A stretch of 64,000 nucleotides of DNA from contig NZ_JAACFU010000005.1 of NCBI RefSeq assembly GCF_029051725.1, forward strand, positions 124,001 to 188,000, in the 5' to 3' direction. The notes under the pieces were generated by a model. That model was given only the letters and a program-made list of their open reading frames with translations, ran no database searches and was not told the origin of the DNA. Source of the stretch: Bradyrhizobium sp. CSS354 (lineage in GTDB: Bacteria > Pseudomonadota > Alphaproteobacteria > Rhizobiales > Xanthobacteraceae). A program made the position numbers and the translations under genes. Below are positions 53,244-62,496 of this stretch, piece after piece (position 1 is the stretch's first letter; each line of letters begins with the position of its first letter).

Positions 53244-54435
53244 GAGCGCGCCGCTGCGGATTGCATTCACCAACATCCCCCGCCGACTATGGGCGGGTGG
53301 CTACAACTATCAACGCAATCTGTTCGAGGTACTCAACCGGCATTCTCCGGGGACGGTGGTACCCGTGCTGTTTGCCGGAACGGCGGACGATCCCGAGGAG
53401 ATCGCGGTGCTGGCCGGCATTCCTGGCGTTGAGGTCGTGCGCTCGACGGTGTTCGATCACGCCGCGACCGGTCTTGCCCGCGCGACGGACCTCGGCCGCG
53501 CGCTCTTCTTTGGTTTGGACGCACCTGCCGCCGCCGCGTTCACGGCCAGCAGGATCGACATGGTGTTCGAATCCGCGCGCTTCTTTGGTTGGCGCCTGCC
53601 ATTTCCGGCGGTCGCATGGTTTCCGGATTTCCAGCATCGGCTACTCCCGCATCTGTTCTCCAGAAGTGCATATTGGCGGCGTGATCTCGGCTTTCGGGTT
53701 CAGATCGCATCGGGCCGGCACATCATGTTGAGCAGCGCCACGGCGCTCGGCGATCTCAAGAAGTTCTATCCGGGCAATTCGAGCGGCGTCTCGGTCGTCC
53801 GGTTTGCGACCGAGCCGCCCGCCAGTCTTCTCGCCACGCAGCCGTCCGACGTGATTGCGCATTATGGTCTTCCGTCACGGTATTTTTATCTGCCAAACCA
53901 GTTCTGGCGGCACAAAAATCATCAAATCGTGGTCGATGCGCTTGATCTGCTGAAATCTCAGGGTCTGGATGTCGTCGTCGCGGCGTCGGGAAGCACACAG
54001 GACTTCCGCGAGCCCGGTCTTTTCGAAACGATGATGAAGGGGGTCAAGGCGCGCGGCCTGGAGATGAATTTTCGACATCTGGGAATGATTCCGCTGGATC
54101 ATGTCTACGCGCTCCTGCGCGCATCGACGGCGCTGATCAATCCTTCGGAGTGCGAGGGGTGGAGCACCACTGTCGAGGAAGCCAAGTCGTTTGGTGTCCC
54201 GATGATCCTGTCGGACATCAATGTCCATCGCGAACAGACCGAGGGCGGCGCGCGATACTTCGGCATCCGCGACCCCAAGTCGCTGGCCGATCACATGTTG
54301 CAGGTTGCGCAGACCGCCGGGCCTGTGTTCGTCCGCAACTTGTTGCCGAACCTGGAGCATCGCGTAGAGGCGTTTGTTGCCGATTTCATCCGACTGACCC
54401 GGGATGTGATGGCGTCACGTCGCGGCCAAGCCTGA
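53236..54435 (+). CDS. GT4-type glycosyltransferase
   Basis: A 399-residue GT-B-fold glycosyltransferase family 4 protein. The C-terminal half (LPNQFWRHKNHQIVVDAL, then INPSECEGWSTTVEEAKSFGVPMILSDINVHREQ) carries the E-x7-E-type donor site. GTG 53236 has AGGAG eight bases upstream and overlaps the epimerase gene by 8 bp. It is the last of the tightly packed plus-strand set. Confidence 0.9.
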   Translation: MPESAPLRIAFTNIPRRLWAGGYNYQRNLFEVLNRHSPGTVVPVLFAGTADDPEEIAVLAGIPGVEVVRSTVFDHAATGLARATDLGRALFFGLDAPAAAAFTASRIDMVFESARFFGWRLPFPAVAWFPDFQHRLLPHLFSRSAYWRRDLGFRVQIASGRHIMLSSATALGDLKKFYPGNSSGVSVVRFATEPPASLLATQPSDVIAHYGLPSRYFYLPNQFWRHKNHQIVVDALDLLKSQGLDVVVAASGSTQDFREPGLFETMMKGVKARGLEMNFRHLGMIPLDHVYALLRASTALINPSECEGWSTTVEEAKSFGVPMILSDINVHREQTEGGARYFGIRDPKSLADHMLQVAQTAGPVFVRNLLPNLEHRVEAFVADFIRLTRDVMASRRGQA

Positions 54436-54721
54436 CGAGAAGCGTGGATGCGAGCGGCTTGGTTTCAAGACCTTGGTTTGCTCAGAGCGATCCAACCCTC
54501 GCTGCATTGGCGACTGTCGCCGGTCCGAGCCTTCTCAGCTGAGGTCTGGCGGCGACATTTACAAGTTGATGCCCCAGTGCTAGCAGGTACGCGCAGTAAC
54601 GCGTCGGCGCTCGCCCCGTTGTAGTCATGATTGACATCGATGCCATTGGGCTTTTTGCGCCTTGCGTGACAGCGACAAGGTTATTGATCGTCTCGGCGAT
54701 CGGGTTTCAGCGATCAGGCCG

Positions 54722-55909
54722 ATGACGAAGACGTGGTTGACGAACGCAGCAGTAGCGGTTTGGATCTCAACTAACTCAGTCCTTATCCTCTTGTATGGCC
54801 TGAGTGGCACGAAGGGTCATGCAGCCGTAACAGCGGCTGTCATGATTGCGCCGCTGCTCGTCGTATCGGGGAAGTTTCGCCCGCTACCTGCAGACTATTT
54901 GTTCGCTGCATTGGCCGCGCTCGTGGTGGCGTCGGTTGTCGTCCACGGTCGAACGACGACTGATCGCGATTATGCGCTGCTCGTCCTTTCGATGGCCGCC
55001 TATCCCGCGTTCCGGGCCGTGGGTCATCGTTTTGATCTGTTGCGCTTCTCCTACATCATGGCAGCGCTCGTTTCGGTCGGGACCCTGCTGACGGCTTGGG
55101 CGGTGGTCTACGACCGGAGCGGCGCGTTCAAGCCGCAGGTTCTGGGTTTCAACGAAGGTCCCACCGTGTTTTCGCTCACGTGGTGCTTTCTCGTCTTTGC
55201 TTTCCTTTCGATGAACTTATCGTGGGGTCAATGGCGTGTTGTCGGCGGATTGGTCGCCCTGCCTGCGTTCGTGTTTGCCGCAGCAATGGTGCGACACCCG
55301 TTTGTCGCCTTGGCTCTCACGCTCGCTGCGACGGCCAGGATGGGCAACCGGCGCCAGATTGTCGTAGCCGGCGTGGTGGGACTCAGCATTGTCATCGGTT
55401 TGGCCGCGCGCCCCGAGATGTCCGGCAAGATCATCGGGCTTGTCTTCGAGAATGCGCAGAAGTCGGTCGTGGCATGCGATACCGAGGATACCTTTGCGAT
55501 TCGCATAATCCTCACACGGGAAGCCTTGAACCTGTTGCCGAAGGTTGGCCTTCTCGGCCAGGGCCTCGGAACGTTCGCTCAACAATCTTGCTATAAGACG
55601 GAGCCTCACAACGTTGTGCTGCAAGCCGCAGTCGAGGTTGGTGTTGCCGCAGCGCTGCTTTTGGCTGCTGCGTTCATTTTGGCGGCGATGTCGGCGAGAA
55701 AGCGTGCGCGCTCCAATGCCGCCGCGTCCTTTGTGTTTGCGGGCCTGATATTCGTCGGGATCGAGTTTTTGATGAGCGGTTCGCTGACGAACTCAGCGCT
55801 ATTGTTTGGATTTATGGGCTGGGCGGTTGGGCTGCCGCAGAATGACGGGCACGAGACAAGCGATCAAACGCATCCGCTCGCCGGCCCACAGTCGGTGCCC
55901 CAGCCGTAA
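54722..55909 (+). CDS. O-antigen ligase/polymerase-like membrane protein (Wzy type)
   Basis: A 395-residue polytopic protein with about 10-11 helices and a large periplasmic loop holding GLGTFAQQSCYKTEPHNVVLQ, the PHN-containing loop typical of Wzy/WaaL proteins. It would polymerise or ligate the repeat units at the periplasmic face. ATG 54722 is chosen; a longer frame to TTG 54662 exists. It is separated from the GT4 gene by about 290 bp and converges on UDP-glucuronate decarboxylase. Confidence 0.82.
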   Translation: MTKTWLTNAAVAVWISTNSVLILLYGLSGTKGHAAVTAAVMIAPLLVVSGKFRPLPADYLFAALAALVVASVVVHGRTTTDRDYALLVLSMAAYPAFRAVGHRFDLLRFSYIMAALVSVGTLLTAWAVVYDRSGAFKPQVLGFNEGPTVFSLTWCFLVFAFLSMNLSWGQWRVVGGLVALPAFVFAAAMVRHPFVALALTLAATARMGNRRQIVVAGVVGLSIVIGLAARPEMSGKIIGLVFENAQKSVVACDTEDTFAIRIILTREALNLLPKVGLLGQGLGTFAQQSCYKTEPHNVVLQAAVEVGVAAALLLAAAFILAAMSARKRARSNAAASFVFAGLIFVGIEFLMSGSLTNSALLFGFMGWAVGLPQNDGHETSDQTHPLAGPQSVPQP

Positions 55910-55959
55910 TCACTTCTCTGCGGAAGCTCGCTTGTGGCCGACGGAAGTTACGAGCTGGA

Positions 55960-56922
55960 TCAGGCCAGCTCGAGCGTACGCTTGAAATAGGCGATGGTCT
56001 CCTTCAGCCCGTCCTCGAGCGCGACCTTCGGCTCCCAGTCCAGCGCCGCCTTTGCCTTGGTGAGATCGGGCTGGCGCTGGCGCGGATCGTCCTGCGGCAG
56101 CGGCTGGAAGATCAGTTGCGAGCGCGAGCCGGTGAGCTTGATCACCTTCTCGGCGAGCTCGCGGATGGTGAACTCCGAATTGTTTCCGATGTTGATCGGC
56201 CCGGTGATGTTCTCGCCGGTCGCCATCAGTCGCATGATGGCTTCGACGAGATCGTCGACATAGCAGAACGAGCGGGTCTGCCCGCCGTCGCCGAACACGG
56301 TGATCGGCTCGCCCTTGAGCGCCTGGACGATGAAGGACGACACCACGCGCCCGTCATTGGGCTGCATGCGGGGGCCGTACGTGTTGAAGATGCGCGCGAC
56401 CTTGATCGGCAGGCCGTGCTGGCGCCAATAGTCGAAGAACAGCGTTTCGGCGCAGCGCTTGCCTTCGTCGTAGCAGGAGCGGATGCCGATTGGGTTGACG
56501 TTGCCCCAATAGTCCTCGGTCTGGGGATGGATCAGCGGATCGCCGTAGACCTCGCTGGTGGAGGCCTGGAAGATGCGCGCCTTGAGCCGCTTGGCGAGGC
56601 CGAGCATGTTGATGGCGCCATGCACCGAGGTCTTGGTGGTTTGTACGGGATCGCGCTGGTAGTGGATCGGCGAGGCCGGGCAGGCCAGGTTGAAGATCGC
56701 ATCGACCTCGATGTAGAGCGGAAAGGTGACGTCGTGCCGGACCGCCTCGAACAGCGGATTTGCGATCAGATGAGCGATGTTGCGCCGGCTGCCGGTGAAG
56801 TAATTGTCGACCGACACCACCTCGGCCCCCGTATCGAGCAGCCGCTCGCAGAGATGGGATCCGATGAAGCCGGCGCCTCCGGTCACGAGGATGCGGCTGT
56901 TCTTGTAGCTTTCAAACGGCAT
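55960..56922 (-). CDS. UDP-glucuronate decarboxylase (UXS-type)
   Basis: A 320-residue extended [11 protein letters not shown] at 14-21 binds NAD. Thr122-Ser123-Glu124 and Tyr151-xxx-Lys155 form the active site. [20 protein letters not shown] and [10 protein letters not shown] are hallmarks of UXS enzymes. It converts UDP-glucuronate to UDP-xylose. The start ATG 56922 gives normal length. Confidence 0.93.
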   Translation of the reverse strand: MPFESYKNSRILVTGGAGFIGSHLCERLLDTGAEVVSVDNYFTGSRRNIAHLIANPLFEAVRHDVTFPLYIEVDAIFNLACPASPIHYQRDPVQTTKTSVHGAINMLGLAKRLKARIFQASTSEVYGDPLIHPQTEDYWGNVNPIGIRSCYDEGKRCAETLFFDYWRQHGLPIKVARIFNTYGPRMQPNDGRVVSSFIVQALKGEPITVFGDGGQTRSFCYVDDLVEAIMRLMATGENITGPINIGNNSEFTIRELAEKVIKLTGSRSQLIFQPLPQDDPRQRQPDLTKAKAALDWEPKVALEDGLKETIAYFKRTLELA

Positions 56923-57008
56923 GGTCGGTTCCAGATTGTCGGCGGCGGAGCGCGCTGAGTGGTATCGGGAACGGCCGGACTCGCCAATAGCCAAATGGCT
57001 TGGTCTGT

Positions 57009-57065
57009 GGTATTTAAATACCGATACTGTGCATGGGGTTGTTTTCGGTATTTTTGTGGGAGCGC
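57009..57065 (+). repeat. palindrome and dispersed intergenic repeat, copy 2
   Basis: A perfect 14-bp palindrome GGTATTTAAATACC at 57009-57022 is followed at 57025-57046 by the 22-nt sequence shared with 40697-40718, then a similar 19-nt tail. The block lies between the UXS and GT2 genes. Copy 1 has no such palindrome. Confidence 0.7.
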
Positions 57066-57080
57066 TCGTCAGGGCGCTGG

Positions 57081-57833
57081 CTAGAATTCGCGCCGCTTCA
57101 GCCAGGCCCGGGCCCCCCAATGAGCAAAACACCAGCTCGATCTGATCAGGGAGAGGCGTTCGACATTGCGGTAGATATGCCAAACCCATTTGGCGGAGCG
57201 CACCGGGCGGCTCGAGACCGAAGAGCCCCTGACGCGGTAGCGTGCAAGGTCCTCGTTGAGGCCGTAGGCTGTATGGCCGCGCTTCAGGATCGAGAGCCAC
57301 AAGCAGAAATCGTCGTAGCCCTGGTTCTTCATCACGACGGGACCGGCGACCTCGCGGTCGACCATCGCGGTCAGCGTCGCGATCGCGGTGTTCTCAAGGA
57401 GCTGGTCATAGGTGAGCGACGCCGGCACCTCGATCAGCCGTCCGGTGACCGTGTTGCCCTCGTCGATGCGGCGGAACGCGGTGTAGCTGAGGGCGGCCCG
57501 CTTCTCGCGGGCGAAGGCGAGCTGGTGCTCGAGCTTCCCCGGCAGCCACAGATCGTCGCTGTCGAGGAAAGCGAGGTAGCGGCCCTGCGCGGCGTCAATC
57601 GAGGCCTGGCGGGCGAGCGCCGGGCCGCCATTTCGGGCCTGCCGGATCAGCTTGACGCGGGGATCGCGCTCGCCGATCGCGGCGATGATCGCCGGCGTCC
57701 TATCGGTCGAGCAGTCGTCGGCGATCAAGAGTTCCCAATCGGCGAACGTCTGGTCCTGCACCGAGCGGATCGTTTCCTCGATCAGGCCTTCGACATTCCA
57801 GGAGGGTGTGATGATCGAGACGAGCGGCATCAT
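57081..57833 (-). CDS. GT2-family glycosyltransferase
   Basis: A 250-residue GT-A glycosyltransferase. [22 protein letters not shown] opens the fold, [10 protein letters not shown] holds a nucleotide-binding Asp pair and FLDSDD the metal-binding DxD-type motif. It transfers a sugar to a lipid-linked or growing chain. It starts 8 bp after the capsule protein gene on the minus strand. Confidence 0.92.
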   Translation of the reverse strand: MMPLVSIITPSWNVEGLIEETIRSVQDQTFADWELLIADDCSTDRTPAIIAAIGERDPRVKLIRQARNGGPALARQASIDAAQGRYLAFLDSDDLWLPGKLEHQLAFAREKRAALSYTAFRRIDEGNTVTGRLIEVPASLTYDQLLENTAIATLTAMVDREVAGPVVMKNQGYDDFCLWLSILKRGHTAYGLNEDLARYRVRGSSVSSRPVRSAKWVWHIYRNVERLSLIRSSWCFAHWGARAWLKRREF

Positions 57834-57841
57834 GGATCCGT

Positions 57842-59245
57842 TCAGTTCACGCGGGCCGGCGCGGCGATTGCCGCACGCAAGGAGGCCGCAAACGTGTCGA
57901 GCAGCTTGGGATCGCCGATATAAAGCTCGCCCGGATAAGACCGGCGCCAGGCAGACTCGAAATAGGGCGCCCCCCTGGCCGGATCGAATGGCCCGGCGGT
58001 GAGCGCTTCACGTAGCCGTGCCGGCACATCGGCCAGGCGGTCAACCGCATACACCAGCGGGCAGGAGCGGTAGAAGGCATCGCCCATCACCACGACCGGT
58101 TTGCCGAGCAGCAGTGCCTCGGCGCCCGACTTGCTGTTGACGGAGATGACGGCGTCGGCGCGATTGAGCACCGTGTAGTTGTTGGTCTGGGGCGGCAGCA
58201 GCACGAAATTGTCGAACCGTCGCGCGAGCTCGAACAGGCGCGAAGCCGCGATCGCGCCGATCTGGGCGGGGTGTTCCTTGACCACGAGCACATGCGAATC
58301 TGGAATCGTGCGCAGCAGGAAGTCGACGGTGGCGACCTGGTCGAGATAATCCGGCGAGCGCAAAGTCAGCGCCATGTCGGCGGGAACGTGGAAAGGGTAG
58401 TAGACGAAGGGCGTTTCAGGAAGCGGGCGATAGAGTTTGCGCAGCCGCGTCGCGTTGAGCGCCATTGCCGCATGAACACGCGCGTGGCGCAGATTGTGTC
58501 CGAACTCCTGGTGTTTGCCGAGCGCAAACTGGTCCCAGAGTTTTTCGACAAGACGGTGGGCATTGCCCAGGTTCACGACCTTCTTGAAGGCCGCCGAATA
58601 ATGGTGCTGGTCCTTCTTGGGGATGACGATGGCACGCTGCTTCAGCGTGTCGTCCAGATAGGCGCGCACCTCTGATGACACCGTGTCTGCCGGCCTCGCC
58701 ATCACGTCGGGAGCTGCGAGGCTGTCGGGCGTAAAATACATGCGGCCGCGGAAGAACGACGGCTCGATGAACCAGTTGCGGATGTTGCGGCGCCTTGCGG
58801 CGTAGAAGCTCGCGATGACCGAGAGAAATCCGCCGAGCTCCTGCACCAGCTCGGCGCGCGTGCCTTGCGCCTCCAGTCGGTCGAGCAGCGCCTCCATGGC
58901 GTTGGCGTAGATCATGAATCGCCGGCGCAGCGCGGCCGTGTCGCGGATGCCGAACGTGAAACGTTCATGGCTGAACAGGAAATTGGTCCCGTCGAGTCCG
59001 TAGGCAGCGACGCGCCCGTCGAACGCCTTGCGGTCGTCGGGTGCAGGGCCGGCCTTGAGGCCCTCGCGGTACATGTTCGTGACCGGCACGCCTGCAGCGG
59101 CCGAAATCTCCGCACTGCGATCGTCGAAGGCGAGCAATTCGACGTCATGGCCCGCCGCGCGCAACCGTTGCGCGACCGGGATCCAGAACCGGGTCTGGTA
59201 TTCCGCTAGCGTCGTGATGAGTATGGTCGTTGCAGATCTGGTCAT
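57842..59245 (-). CDS. capsule polysaccharide biosynthesis protein-like
   Basis: A 467-residue protein of the capsule/surface polysaccharide export class (Capsule_synth-like). ITTLAEYQTRFWIPVAQRLRAAGHDVELLAF opens a GT-B-like domain, and VVKEHPAQIGA followed by VISVNSKSGAEALLLGKPVVVMGDAFY is the C-terminal core. ATG 59245 overlaps the next gene's stop in ATGA. It probably acts as a glycosyltransferase for polymer or anchor assembly. Confidence 0.8.
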   Translation of the reverse strand: MTRSATTILITTLAEYQTRFWIPVAQRLRAAGHDVELLAFDDRSAEISAAAGVPVTNMYREGLKAGPAPDDRKAFDGRVAAYGLDGTNFLFSHERFTFGIRDTAALRRRFMIYANAMEALLDRLEAQGTRAELVQELGGFLSVIASFYAARRRNIRNWFIEPSFFRGRMYFTPDSLAAPDVMARPADTVSSEVRAYLDDTLKQRAIVIPKKDQHHYSAAFKKVVNLGNAHRLVEKLWDQFALGKHQEFGHNLRHARVHAAMALNATRLRKLYRPLPETPFVYYPFHVPADMALTLRSPDYLDQVATVDFLLRTIPDSHVLVVKEHPAQIGAIAASRLFELARRFDNFVLLPPQTNNYTVLNRADAVISVNSKSGAEALLLGKPVVVMGDAFYRSCPLVYAVDRLADVPARLREALTAGPFDPARGAPYFESAWRRSYPGELYIGDPKLLDTFAASLRAAIAAPARVN

Positions 59246-60636
59246 TGCTCTAGGACCTGGTCGATCGCAATACTCGCGAGCGGCAAACCCGTCGTCGCGC
59301 AATGCGCGCGTCGCGCTTTGAATTGCAACGGGCTCGCGCCATCATGAGCTGCGATCCGCCGAAGCAAGGCTTTGACGAAGGCCGGCTCGATCCGCTTGTC
59401 GCGCCGCGCTGGATTGAATCGGCTGCGCAGCCGCTCGGTGACGGCCGAGCCGAGCGCGGCGCTCGCGACCCCCTTGACGATCTGACCGAGGCTCGGCTTG
59501 GCGCGCGTACCTTTCACGGTCGCAAGCAGAGACACGTAAGGCCAACGCGAGCCTTGGGCGCGAATCAGGACATCGGCGACACGATCGGCCGCCTGTCCGT
59601 CGTTAAGATGGAAGAAAGCCTCGATGTCGGCGGCGTGAACTCGGGCGAAATCGAATGTCCCGGTCTCGCGCTCGACGTGGTCGATCGCGCCAAGCAACTC
59701 ATCGAACGAGGACACCTGACGGCTCACGCGAGCTGGCAGCCCGGCATGGCCCGCGGTGATTGGTGTGTTCAAGTATTCGAGCTGGAGCGGCAGCTTTTCC
59801 AGCAACACCGATTCGACGGCCGTCCCGCAGTTGAGATGAATGATTGCGGCCGCGTTGCGGATACGGTCGAGCACGCTGCCGCTGCCGTCGATCACGACGT
59901 TGGTATGGCGCGAGAGCGCGTTGCGATACACGTCCTCGCTCTCGAAGGGATGCGGACGCACGAGAATGTTGCGGTCGGGCCGCGCTGCGGCGAGCCGCCC
60001 GATCTCGGCGAGATAGTTCGCGAAGACCTGCTTCAGGTCCGCGATGAAGAGATCGACATAGGCGCCATCCCAACCGGCCCGCACCATCGCCTCGCGTTCC
60101 CCGCCCGGCTTACCGCTGAAGCGCGAATTGACCAGTGGGAAGTTGGCGTTGACGAGCAGATAGCCGCGCGGTTCGCCGTCGAGCAGCGCACGCCAGCGTG
60201 AGGCTGCAAAATCGAAGCGCGGGCAACCGGTGAGGTGAAGCTGCTCCGGCGGCATGGTTCCGGCCCTAAGGAACGCGTCGTGCAGCCGGCTGCCCCAGAA
60301 GAAGTAGCCTGCCAGGAGACCGGCGTAGCCGCTGTCCTTGATGTGCGCGGCCATGGCGGGCGGCGAGTTGCCGCCCTTTTCGGCGAGCACGCCGCCTTCG
60401 GTGTCGAGCACATACAGCGCGAGGCCGGCTTTGGCAAAGCTGCGCATCAGGTCGAGATTGACCGGGCGGGCATAGTTGACGACCAGGGCATCGAGCCCGA
60501 GCCGCGGCACATCGACCGCCTGCTCGTACATCGGCACCAGCACGACGGAGGCGCCGCGCCGCGCGAGTTGATAACCGAGCATGACTGCCCCCGGCAGGTC
60601 ACGCTTGGGGTGATCGACCACCAGGCCTATGCGCAA
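59242..60636 (-). CDS. surface carbohydrate biosynthesis-like protein
   Basis: A 464-residue protein of the surface carbohydrate biosynthesis type. MRIGLVVDHPKRDLPGAVMLGYQLARRGASVVLVP opens, RNILVRPHPFESEDVYRNAL gives the family RPHPFE motif, and AAIIHLNCGTAVESVLLEKLPLQL follows. The fold resembles GT-B transferases such as capsule proteins. It is coupled to the downstream gene by a 4-bp overlap. Confidence 0.8.
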   Translation of the reverse strand: MRIGLVVDHPKRDLPGAVMLGYQLARRGASVVLVPMYEQAVDVPRLGLDALVVNYARPVNLDLMRSFAKAGLALYVLDTEGGVLAEKGGNSPPAMAAHIKDSGYAGLLAGYFFWGSRLHDAFLRAGTMPPEQLHLTGCPRFDFAASRWRALLDGEPRGYLLVNANFPLVNSRFSGKPGGEREAMVRAGWDGAYVDLFIADLKQVFANYLAEIGRLAAARPDRNILVRPHPFESEDVYRNALSRHTNVVIDGSGSVLDRIRNAAAIIHLNCGTAVESVLLEKLPLQLEYLNTPITAGHAGLPARVSRQVSSFDELLGAIDHVERETGTFDFARVHAADIEAFFHLNDGQAADRVADVLIRAQGSRWPYVSLLATVKGTRAKPSLGQIVKGVASAALGSAVTERLRSRFNPARRDKRIEPAFVKALLRRIAAHDGASPLQFKARRAHCATTGLPLASIAIDQVLEQ

Positions 60637-60661
60637 GATCGTGGCTCCCGGCAGGCCCGAT

Positions 60662-61594
60662 TCAGAGGCGCATCACGGCGCGATCGATATCCGTGAGCGG
60701 CCCGGCTGCCCGGAAGCGCGGAGCCGGTTCGGGGTAGATGCGCGGCTGCTGAATATAGGTTGCGGTATACAGAAGGCGGTTGCGATCGGATTGAATCCGG
60801 CTGCCCATATGCAGGCAGCGAGCCGTATTGACGATGAACGACGACAGGCGCGGCGCAACCATCTCCTTCACCGCATCGGGCCCGGTCTTGGCAAACACCT
60901 GTTGGTCGCTCATGTGGCTCTTCAGCGTGTTGCGGAACGGCTTTGAGGGGCCTGCCGGAATGAAGGTGAATGGACCATCAGCGGTGTCGCGGACGTCGGT
61001 GAGATAGATGAAGAGCTTGCAGACGCGCTTGTCGTCGTGATCGAGATGCCAGAGCTGGGAATAGCTCAGCATCTGGCTTGCTGTCGGCTGAGACAAGGTC
61101 AGCAGCACGTCCGAGAGCTGCGGCAAGTCACGCATGTAATCGCCGATGATGCGAAGCGCCGCGGGCTGTAGTGCATAACGCACGAAGGGATGGTCGGTCG
61201 CAAACGCACCGTTGACGAGATCCTCATCCAGGAGGCTAACCCAGAATGATTTGTGTCCGAGCTGCTGCTTGCCGGAGAGTTCGTTGAGTCGGCTCACTTT
61301 GCTTTCTGAAACTGCAGCGACGGCTTCCGCAAGGCTGCGCTCCATCAGCGACGAGACGTCGACATAGCCGTCCTCGTCGAGCTTACGGCTCGCGGCGGCC
61401 CATTCCGGCTTCGAGGGAAGCTGCTTCAGGAGCGCGATCCGTTTGGCGCGCGCGCCCGGTTGCAGGCTGCTCAGGGCCGCCTTGGTAACCCAGCCGAGAT
61501 CAGTCCGGTTAATGTGCCATAGCAGGCGGCGGAACTGGCTGATCTTCTGCTTCTTCACAGCCGGTGCATCCGAAGCGGTGTTGATGGTTGTCAT
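60662..61594 (-). CDS. Fe(II)/2-oxoglutarate dioxygenase-like protein (phytanoyl-CoA type)
   Basis: A 310-residue protein with a putative HxD...H iron site: His183 and Asp185 (LWHLDHDD) and His262 (CLHMGSR), with Arg266 as possible 2-oxoglutarate anchor. The layout fits phytanoyl-CoA dioxygenase-like enzymes. It may oxidise a sugar or lipid of the surface glycan. ATG 61594 overlaps the stop of the adjacent methyltransferase gene by 4 bp. Confidence 0.7.
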   Translation of the reverse strand: MTTINTASDAPAVKKQKISQFRRLLWHINRTDLGWVTKAALSSLQPGARAKRIALLKQLPSKPEWAAASRKLDEDGYVDVSSLMERSLAEAVAAVSESKVSRLNELSGKQQLGHKSFWVSLLDEDLVNGAFATDHPFVRYALQPAALRIIGDYMRDLPQLSDVLLTLSQPTASQMLSYSQLWHLDHDDKRVCKLFIYLTDVRDTADGPFTFIPAGPSKPFRNTLKSHMSDQQVFAKTGPDAVKEMVAPRLSSFIVNTARCLHMGSRIQSDRNRLLYTATYIQQPRIYPEPAPRFRAAGPLTDIDRAVMRL

Positions 61595-62472
61595 AGCGGC
61601 TCCCAGCAATACAGGAATCCATCATTGTTGATGGCAGGCGCAAAAGGCATTCGCTCGCGTGCGATGATGCGGATCCGTCCCTCGCGTTCGAACTGGTCGA
61701 GCGTGGAGAACAGCACGGTCTGGTAATCGACCGAGCGGATATAGAGCAGGCTGACGATGTCGCGGGGCGATTTGAGGTCGAGGAATTCGGCATTCGGTTC
61801 GATGTTGATCACGCGCCGAGGCTTGCCCGCGATGATGTTCTCGATCACGTTGCGAACGTCGTAGGGAATTTGCTCGATGCAGAAATAAGTGAGCACGACC
61901 TCGCCGTTGATCGCCGCCAGATTTGGATCCGAGCTGTCGGTCAGGTCGATGCGGTCGAGCGTCACCTTGCCCGATACGCCGAAATGCGCAGCGATCTCGC
62001 GTCCGATGGTGATGCCGTTCGGTGAGATGTCAAAGCCCTTCAGCGTCCAATCGGGATGGCTATGGAGGAGGGAAAACAGATTGTAGCCGTAACCTGTCCC
62101 GAGCTCGACGATCCGGCTGGCGCCGTCGGCGTATCGAGCGATCAGTTCTCCCAGCGCGGACAAGCGGTAGCGATAATATTGCTGAGCGCTGATGCGCATG
62201 ATCTTGCCGTCGACTTTGCGCAGGCGCACGGACTGATCCGGGAAGATCAAGAAATCGGACAGGCTCTTGGCGTCGCGCCAAGCCTTGCGAGACAGAATCT
62301 TCTGCCAGTGCGATCCGTCATACTCCGACTGCACCTTATCCTGGGTCCGCTCCATCCGCCGCATTGCGAGGCGATAGAGGCTCTTGGCGCCGTCGAGCGC
62401 GTAGGAGGCGGCGCGGTCGGGCAGGGATGCCGGAGAGAGCGACTCCAGAATATCGTTCGCACCCGTTTTCAT
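61591..62472 (-). CDS. SAM-dependent methyltransferase-like protein
   Basis: A 293-residue protein. RIVELGTGYGYNLFSLL near 119 is SAM-binding motif I, and LKGFDISPNGITIGREIAAHFGV follows as motif II-like. The N-terminal 100 residues are helical and family-specific. It could methylate a polysaccharide residue. Transcribed with the dioxygenase gene (ATGA overlap). Confidence 0.75.
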   Translation of the reverse strand: MKTGANDILESLSPASLPDRAASYALDGAKSLYRLAMRRMERTQDKVQSEYDGSHWQKILSRKAWRDAKSLSDFLIFPDQSVRLRKVDGKIMRISAQQYYRYRLSALGELIARYADGASRIVELGTGYGYNLFSLLHSHPDWTLKGFDISPNGITIGREIAAHFGVSGKVTLDRIDLTDSSDPNLAAINGEVVLTYFCIEQIPYDVRNVIENIIAGKPRRVINIEPNAEFLDLKSPRDIVSLLYIRSVDYQTVLFSTLDQFEREGRIRIIARERMPFAPAINNDGFLYCWEPL

Positions 62473-62496
62473 TCCATCGATCCAGAGAGCATCCGC

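Noticed and set aside
51618..53276. 552-codon minus frame over methyltransferase and epimerase
   Set aside because: Antisense shadow of two genes with intact motifs.
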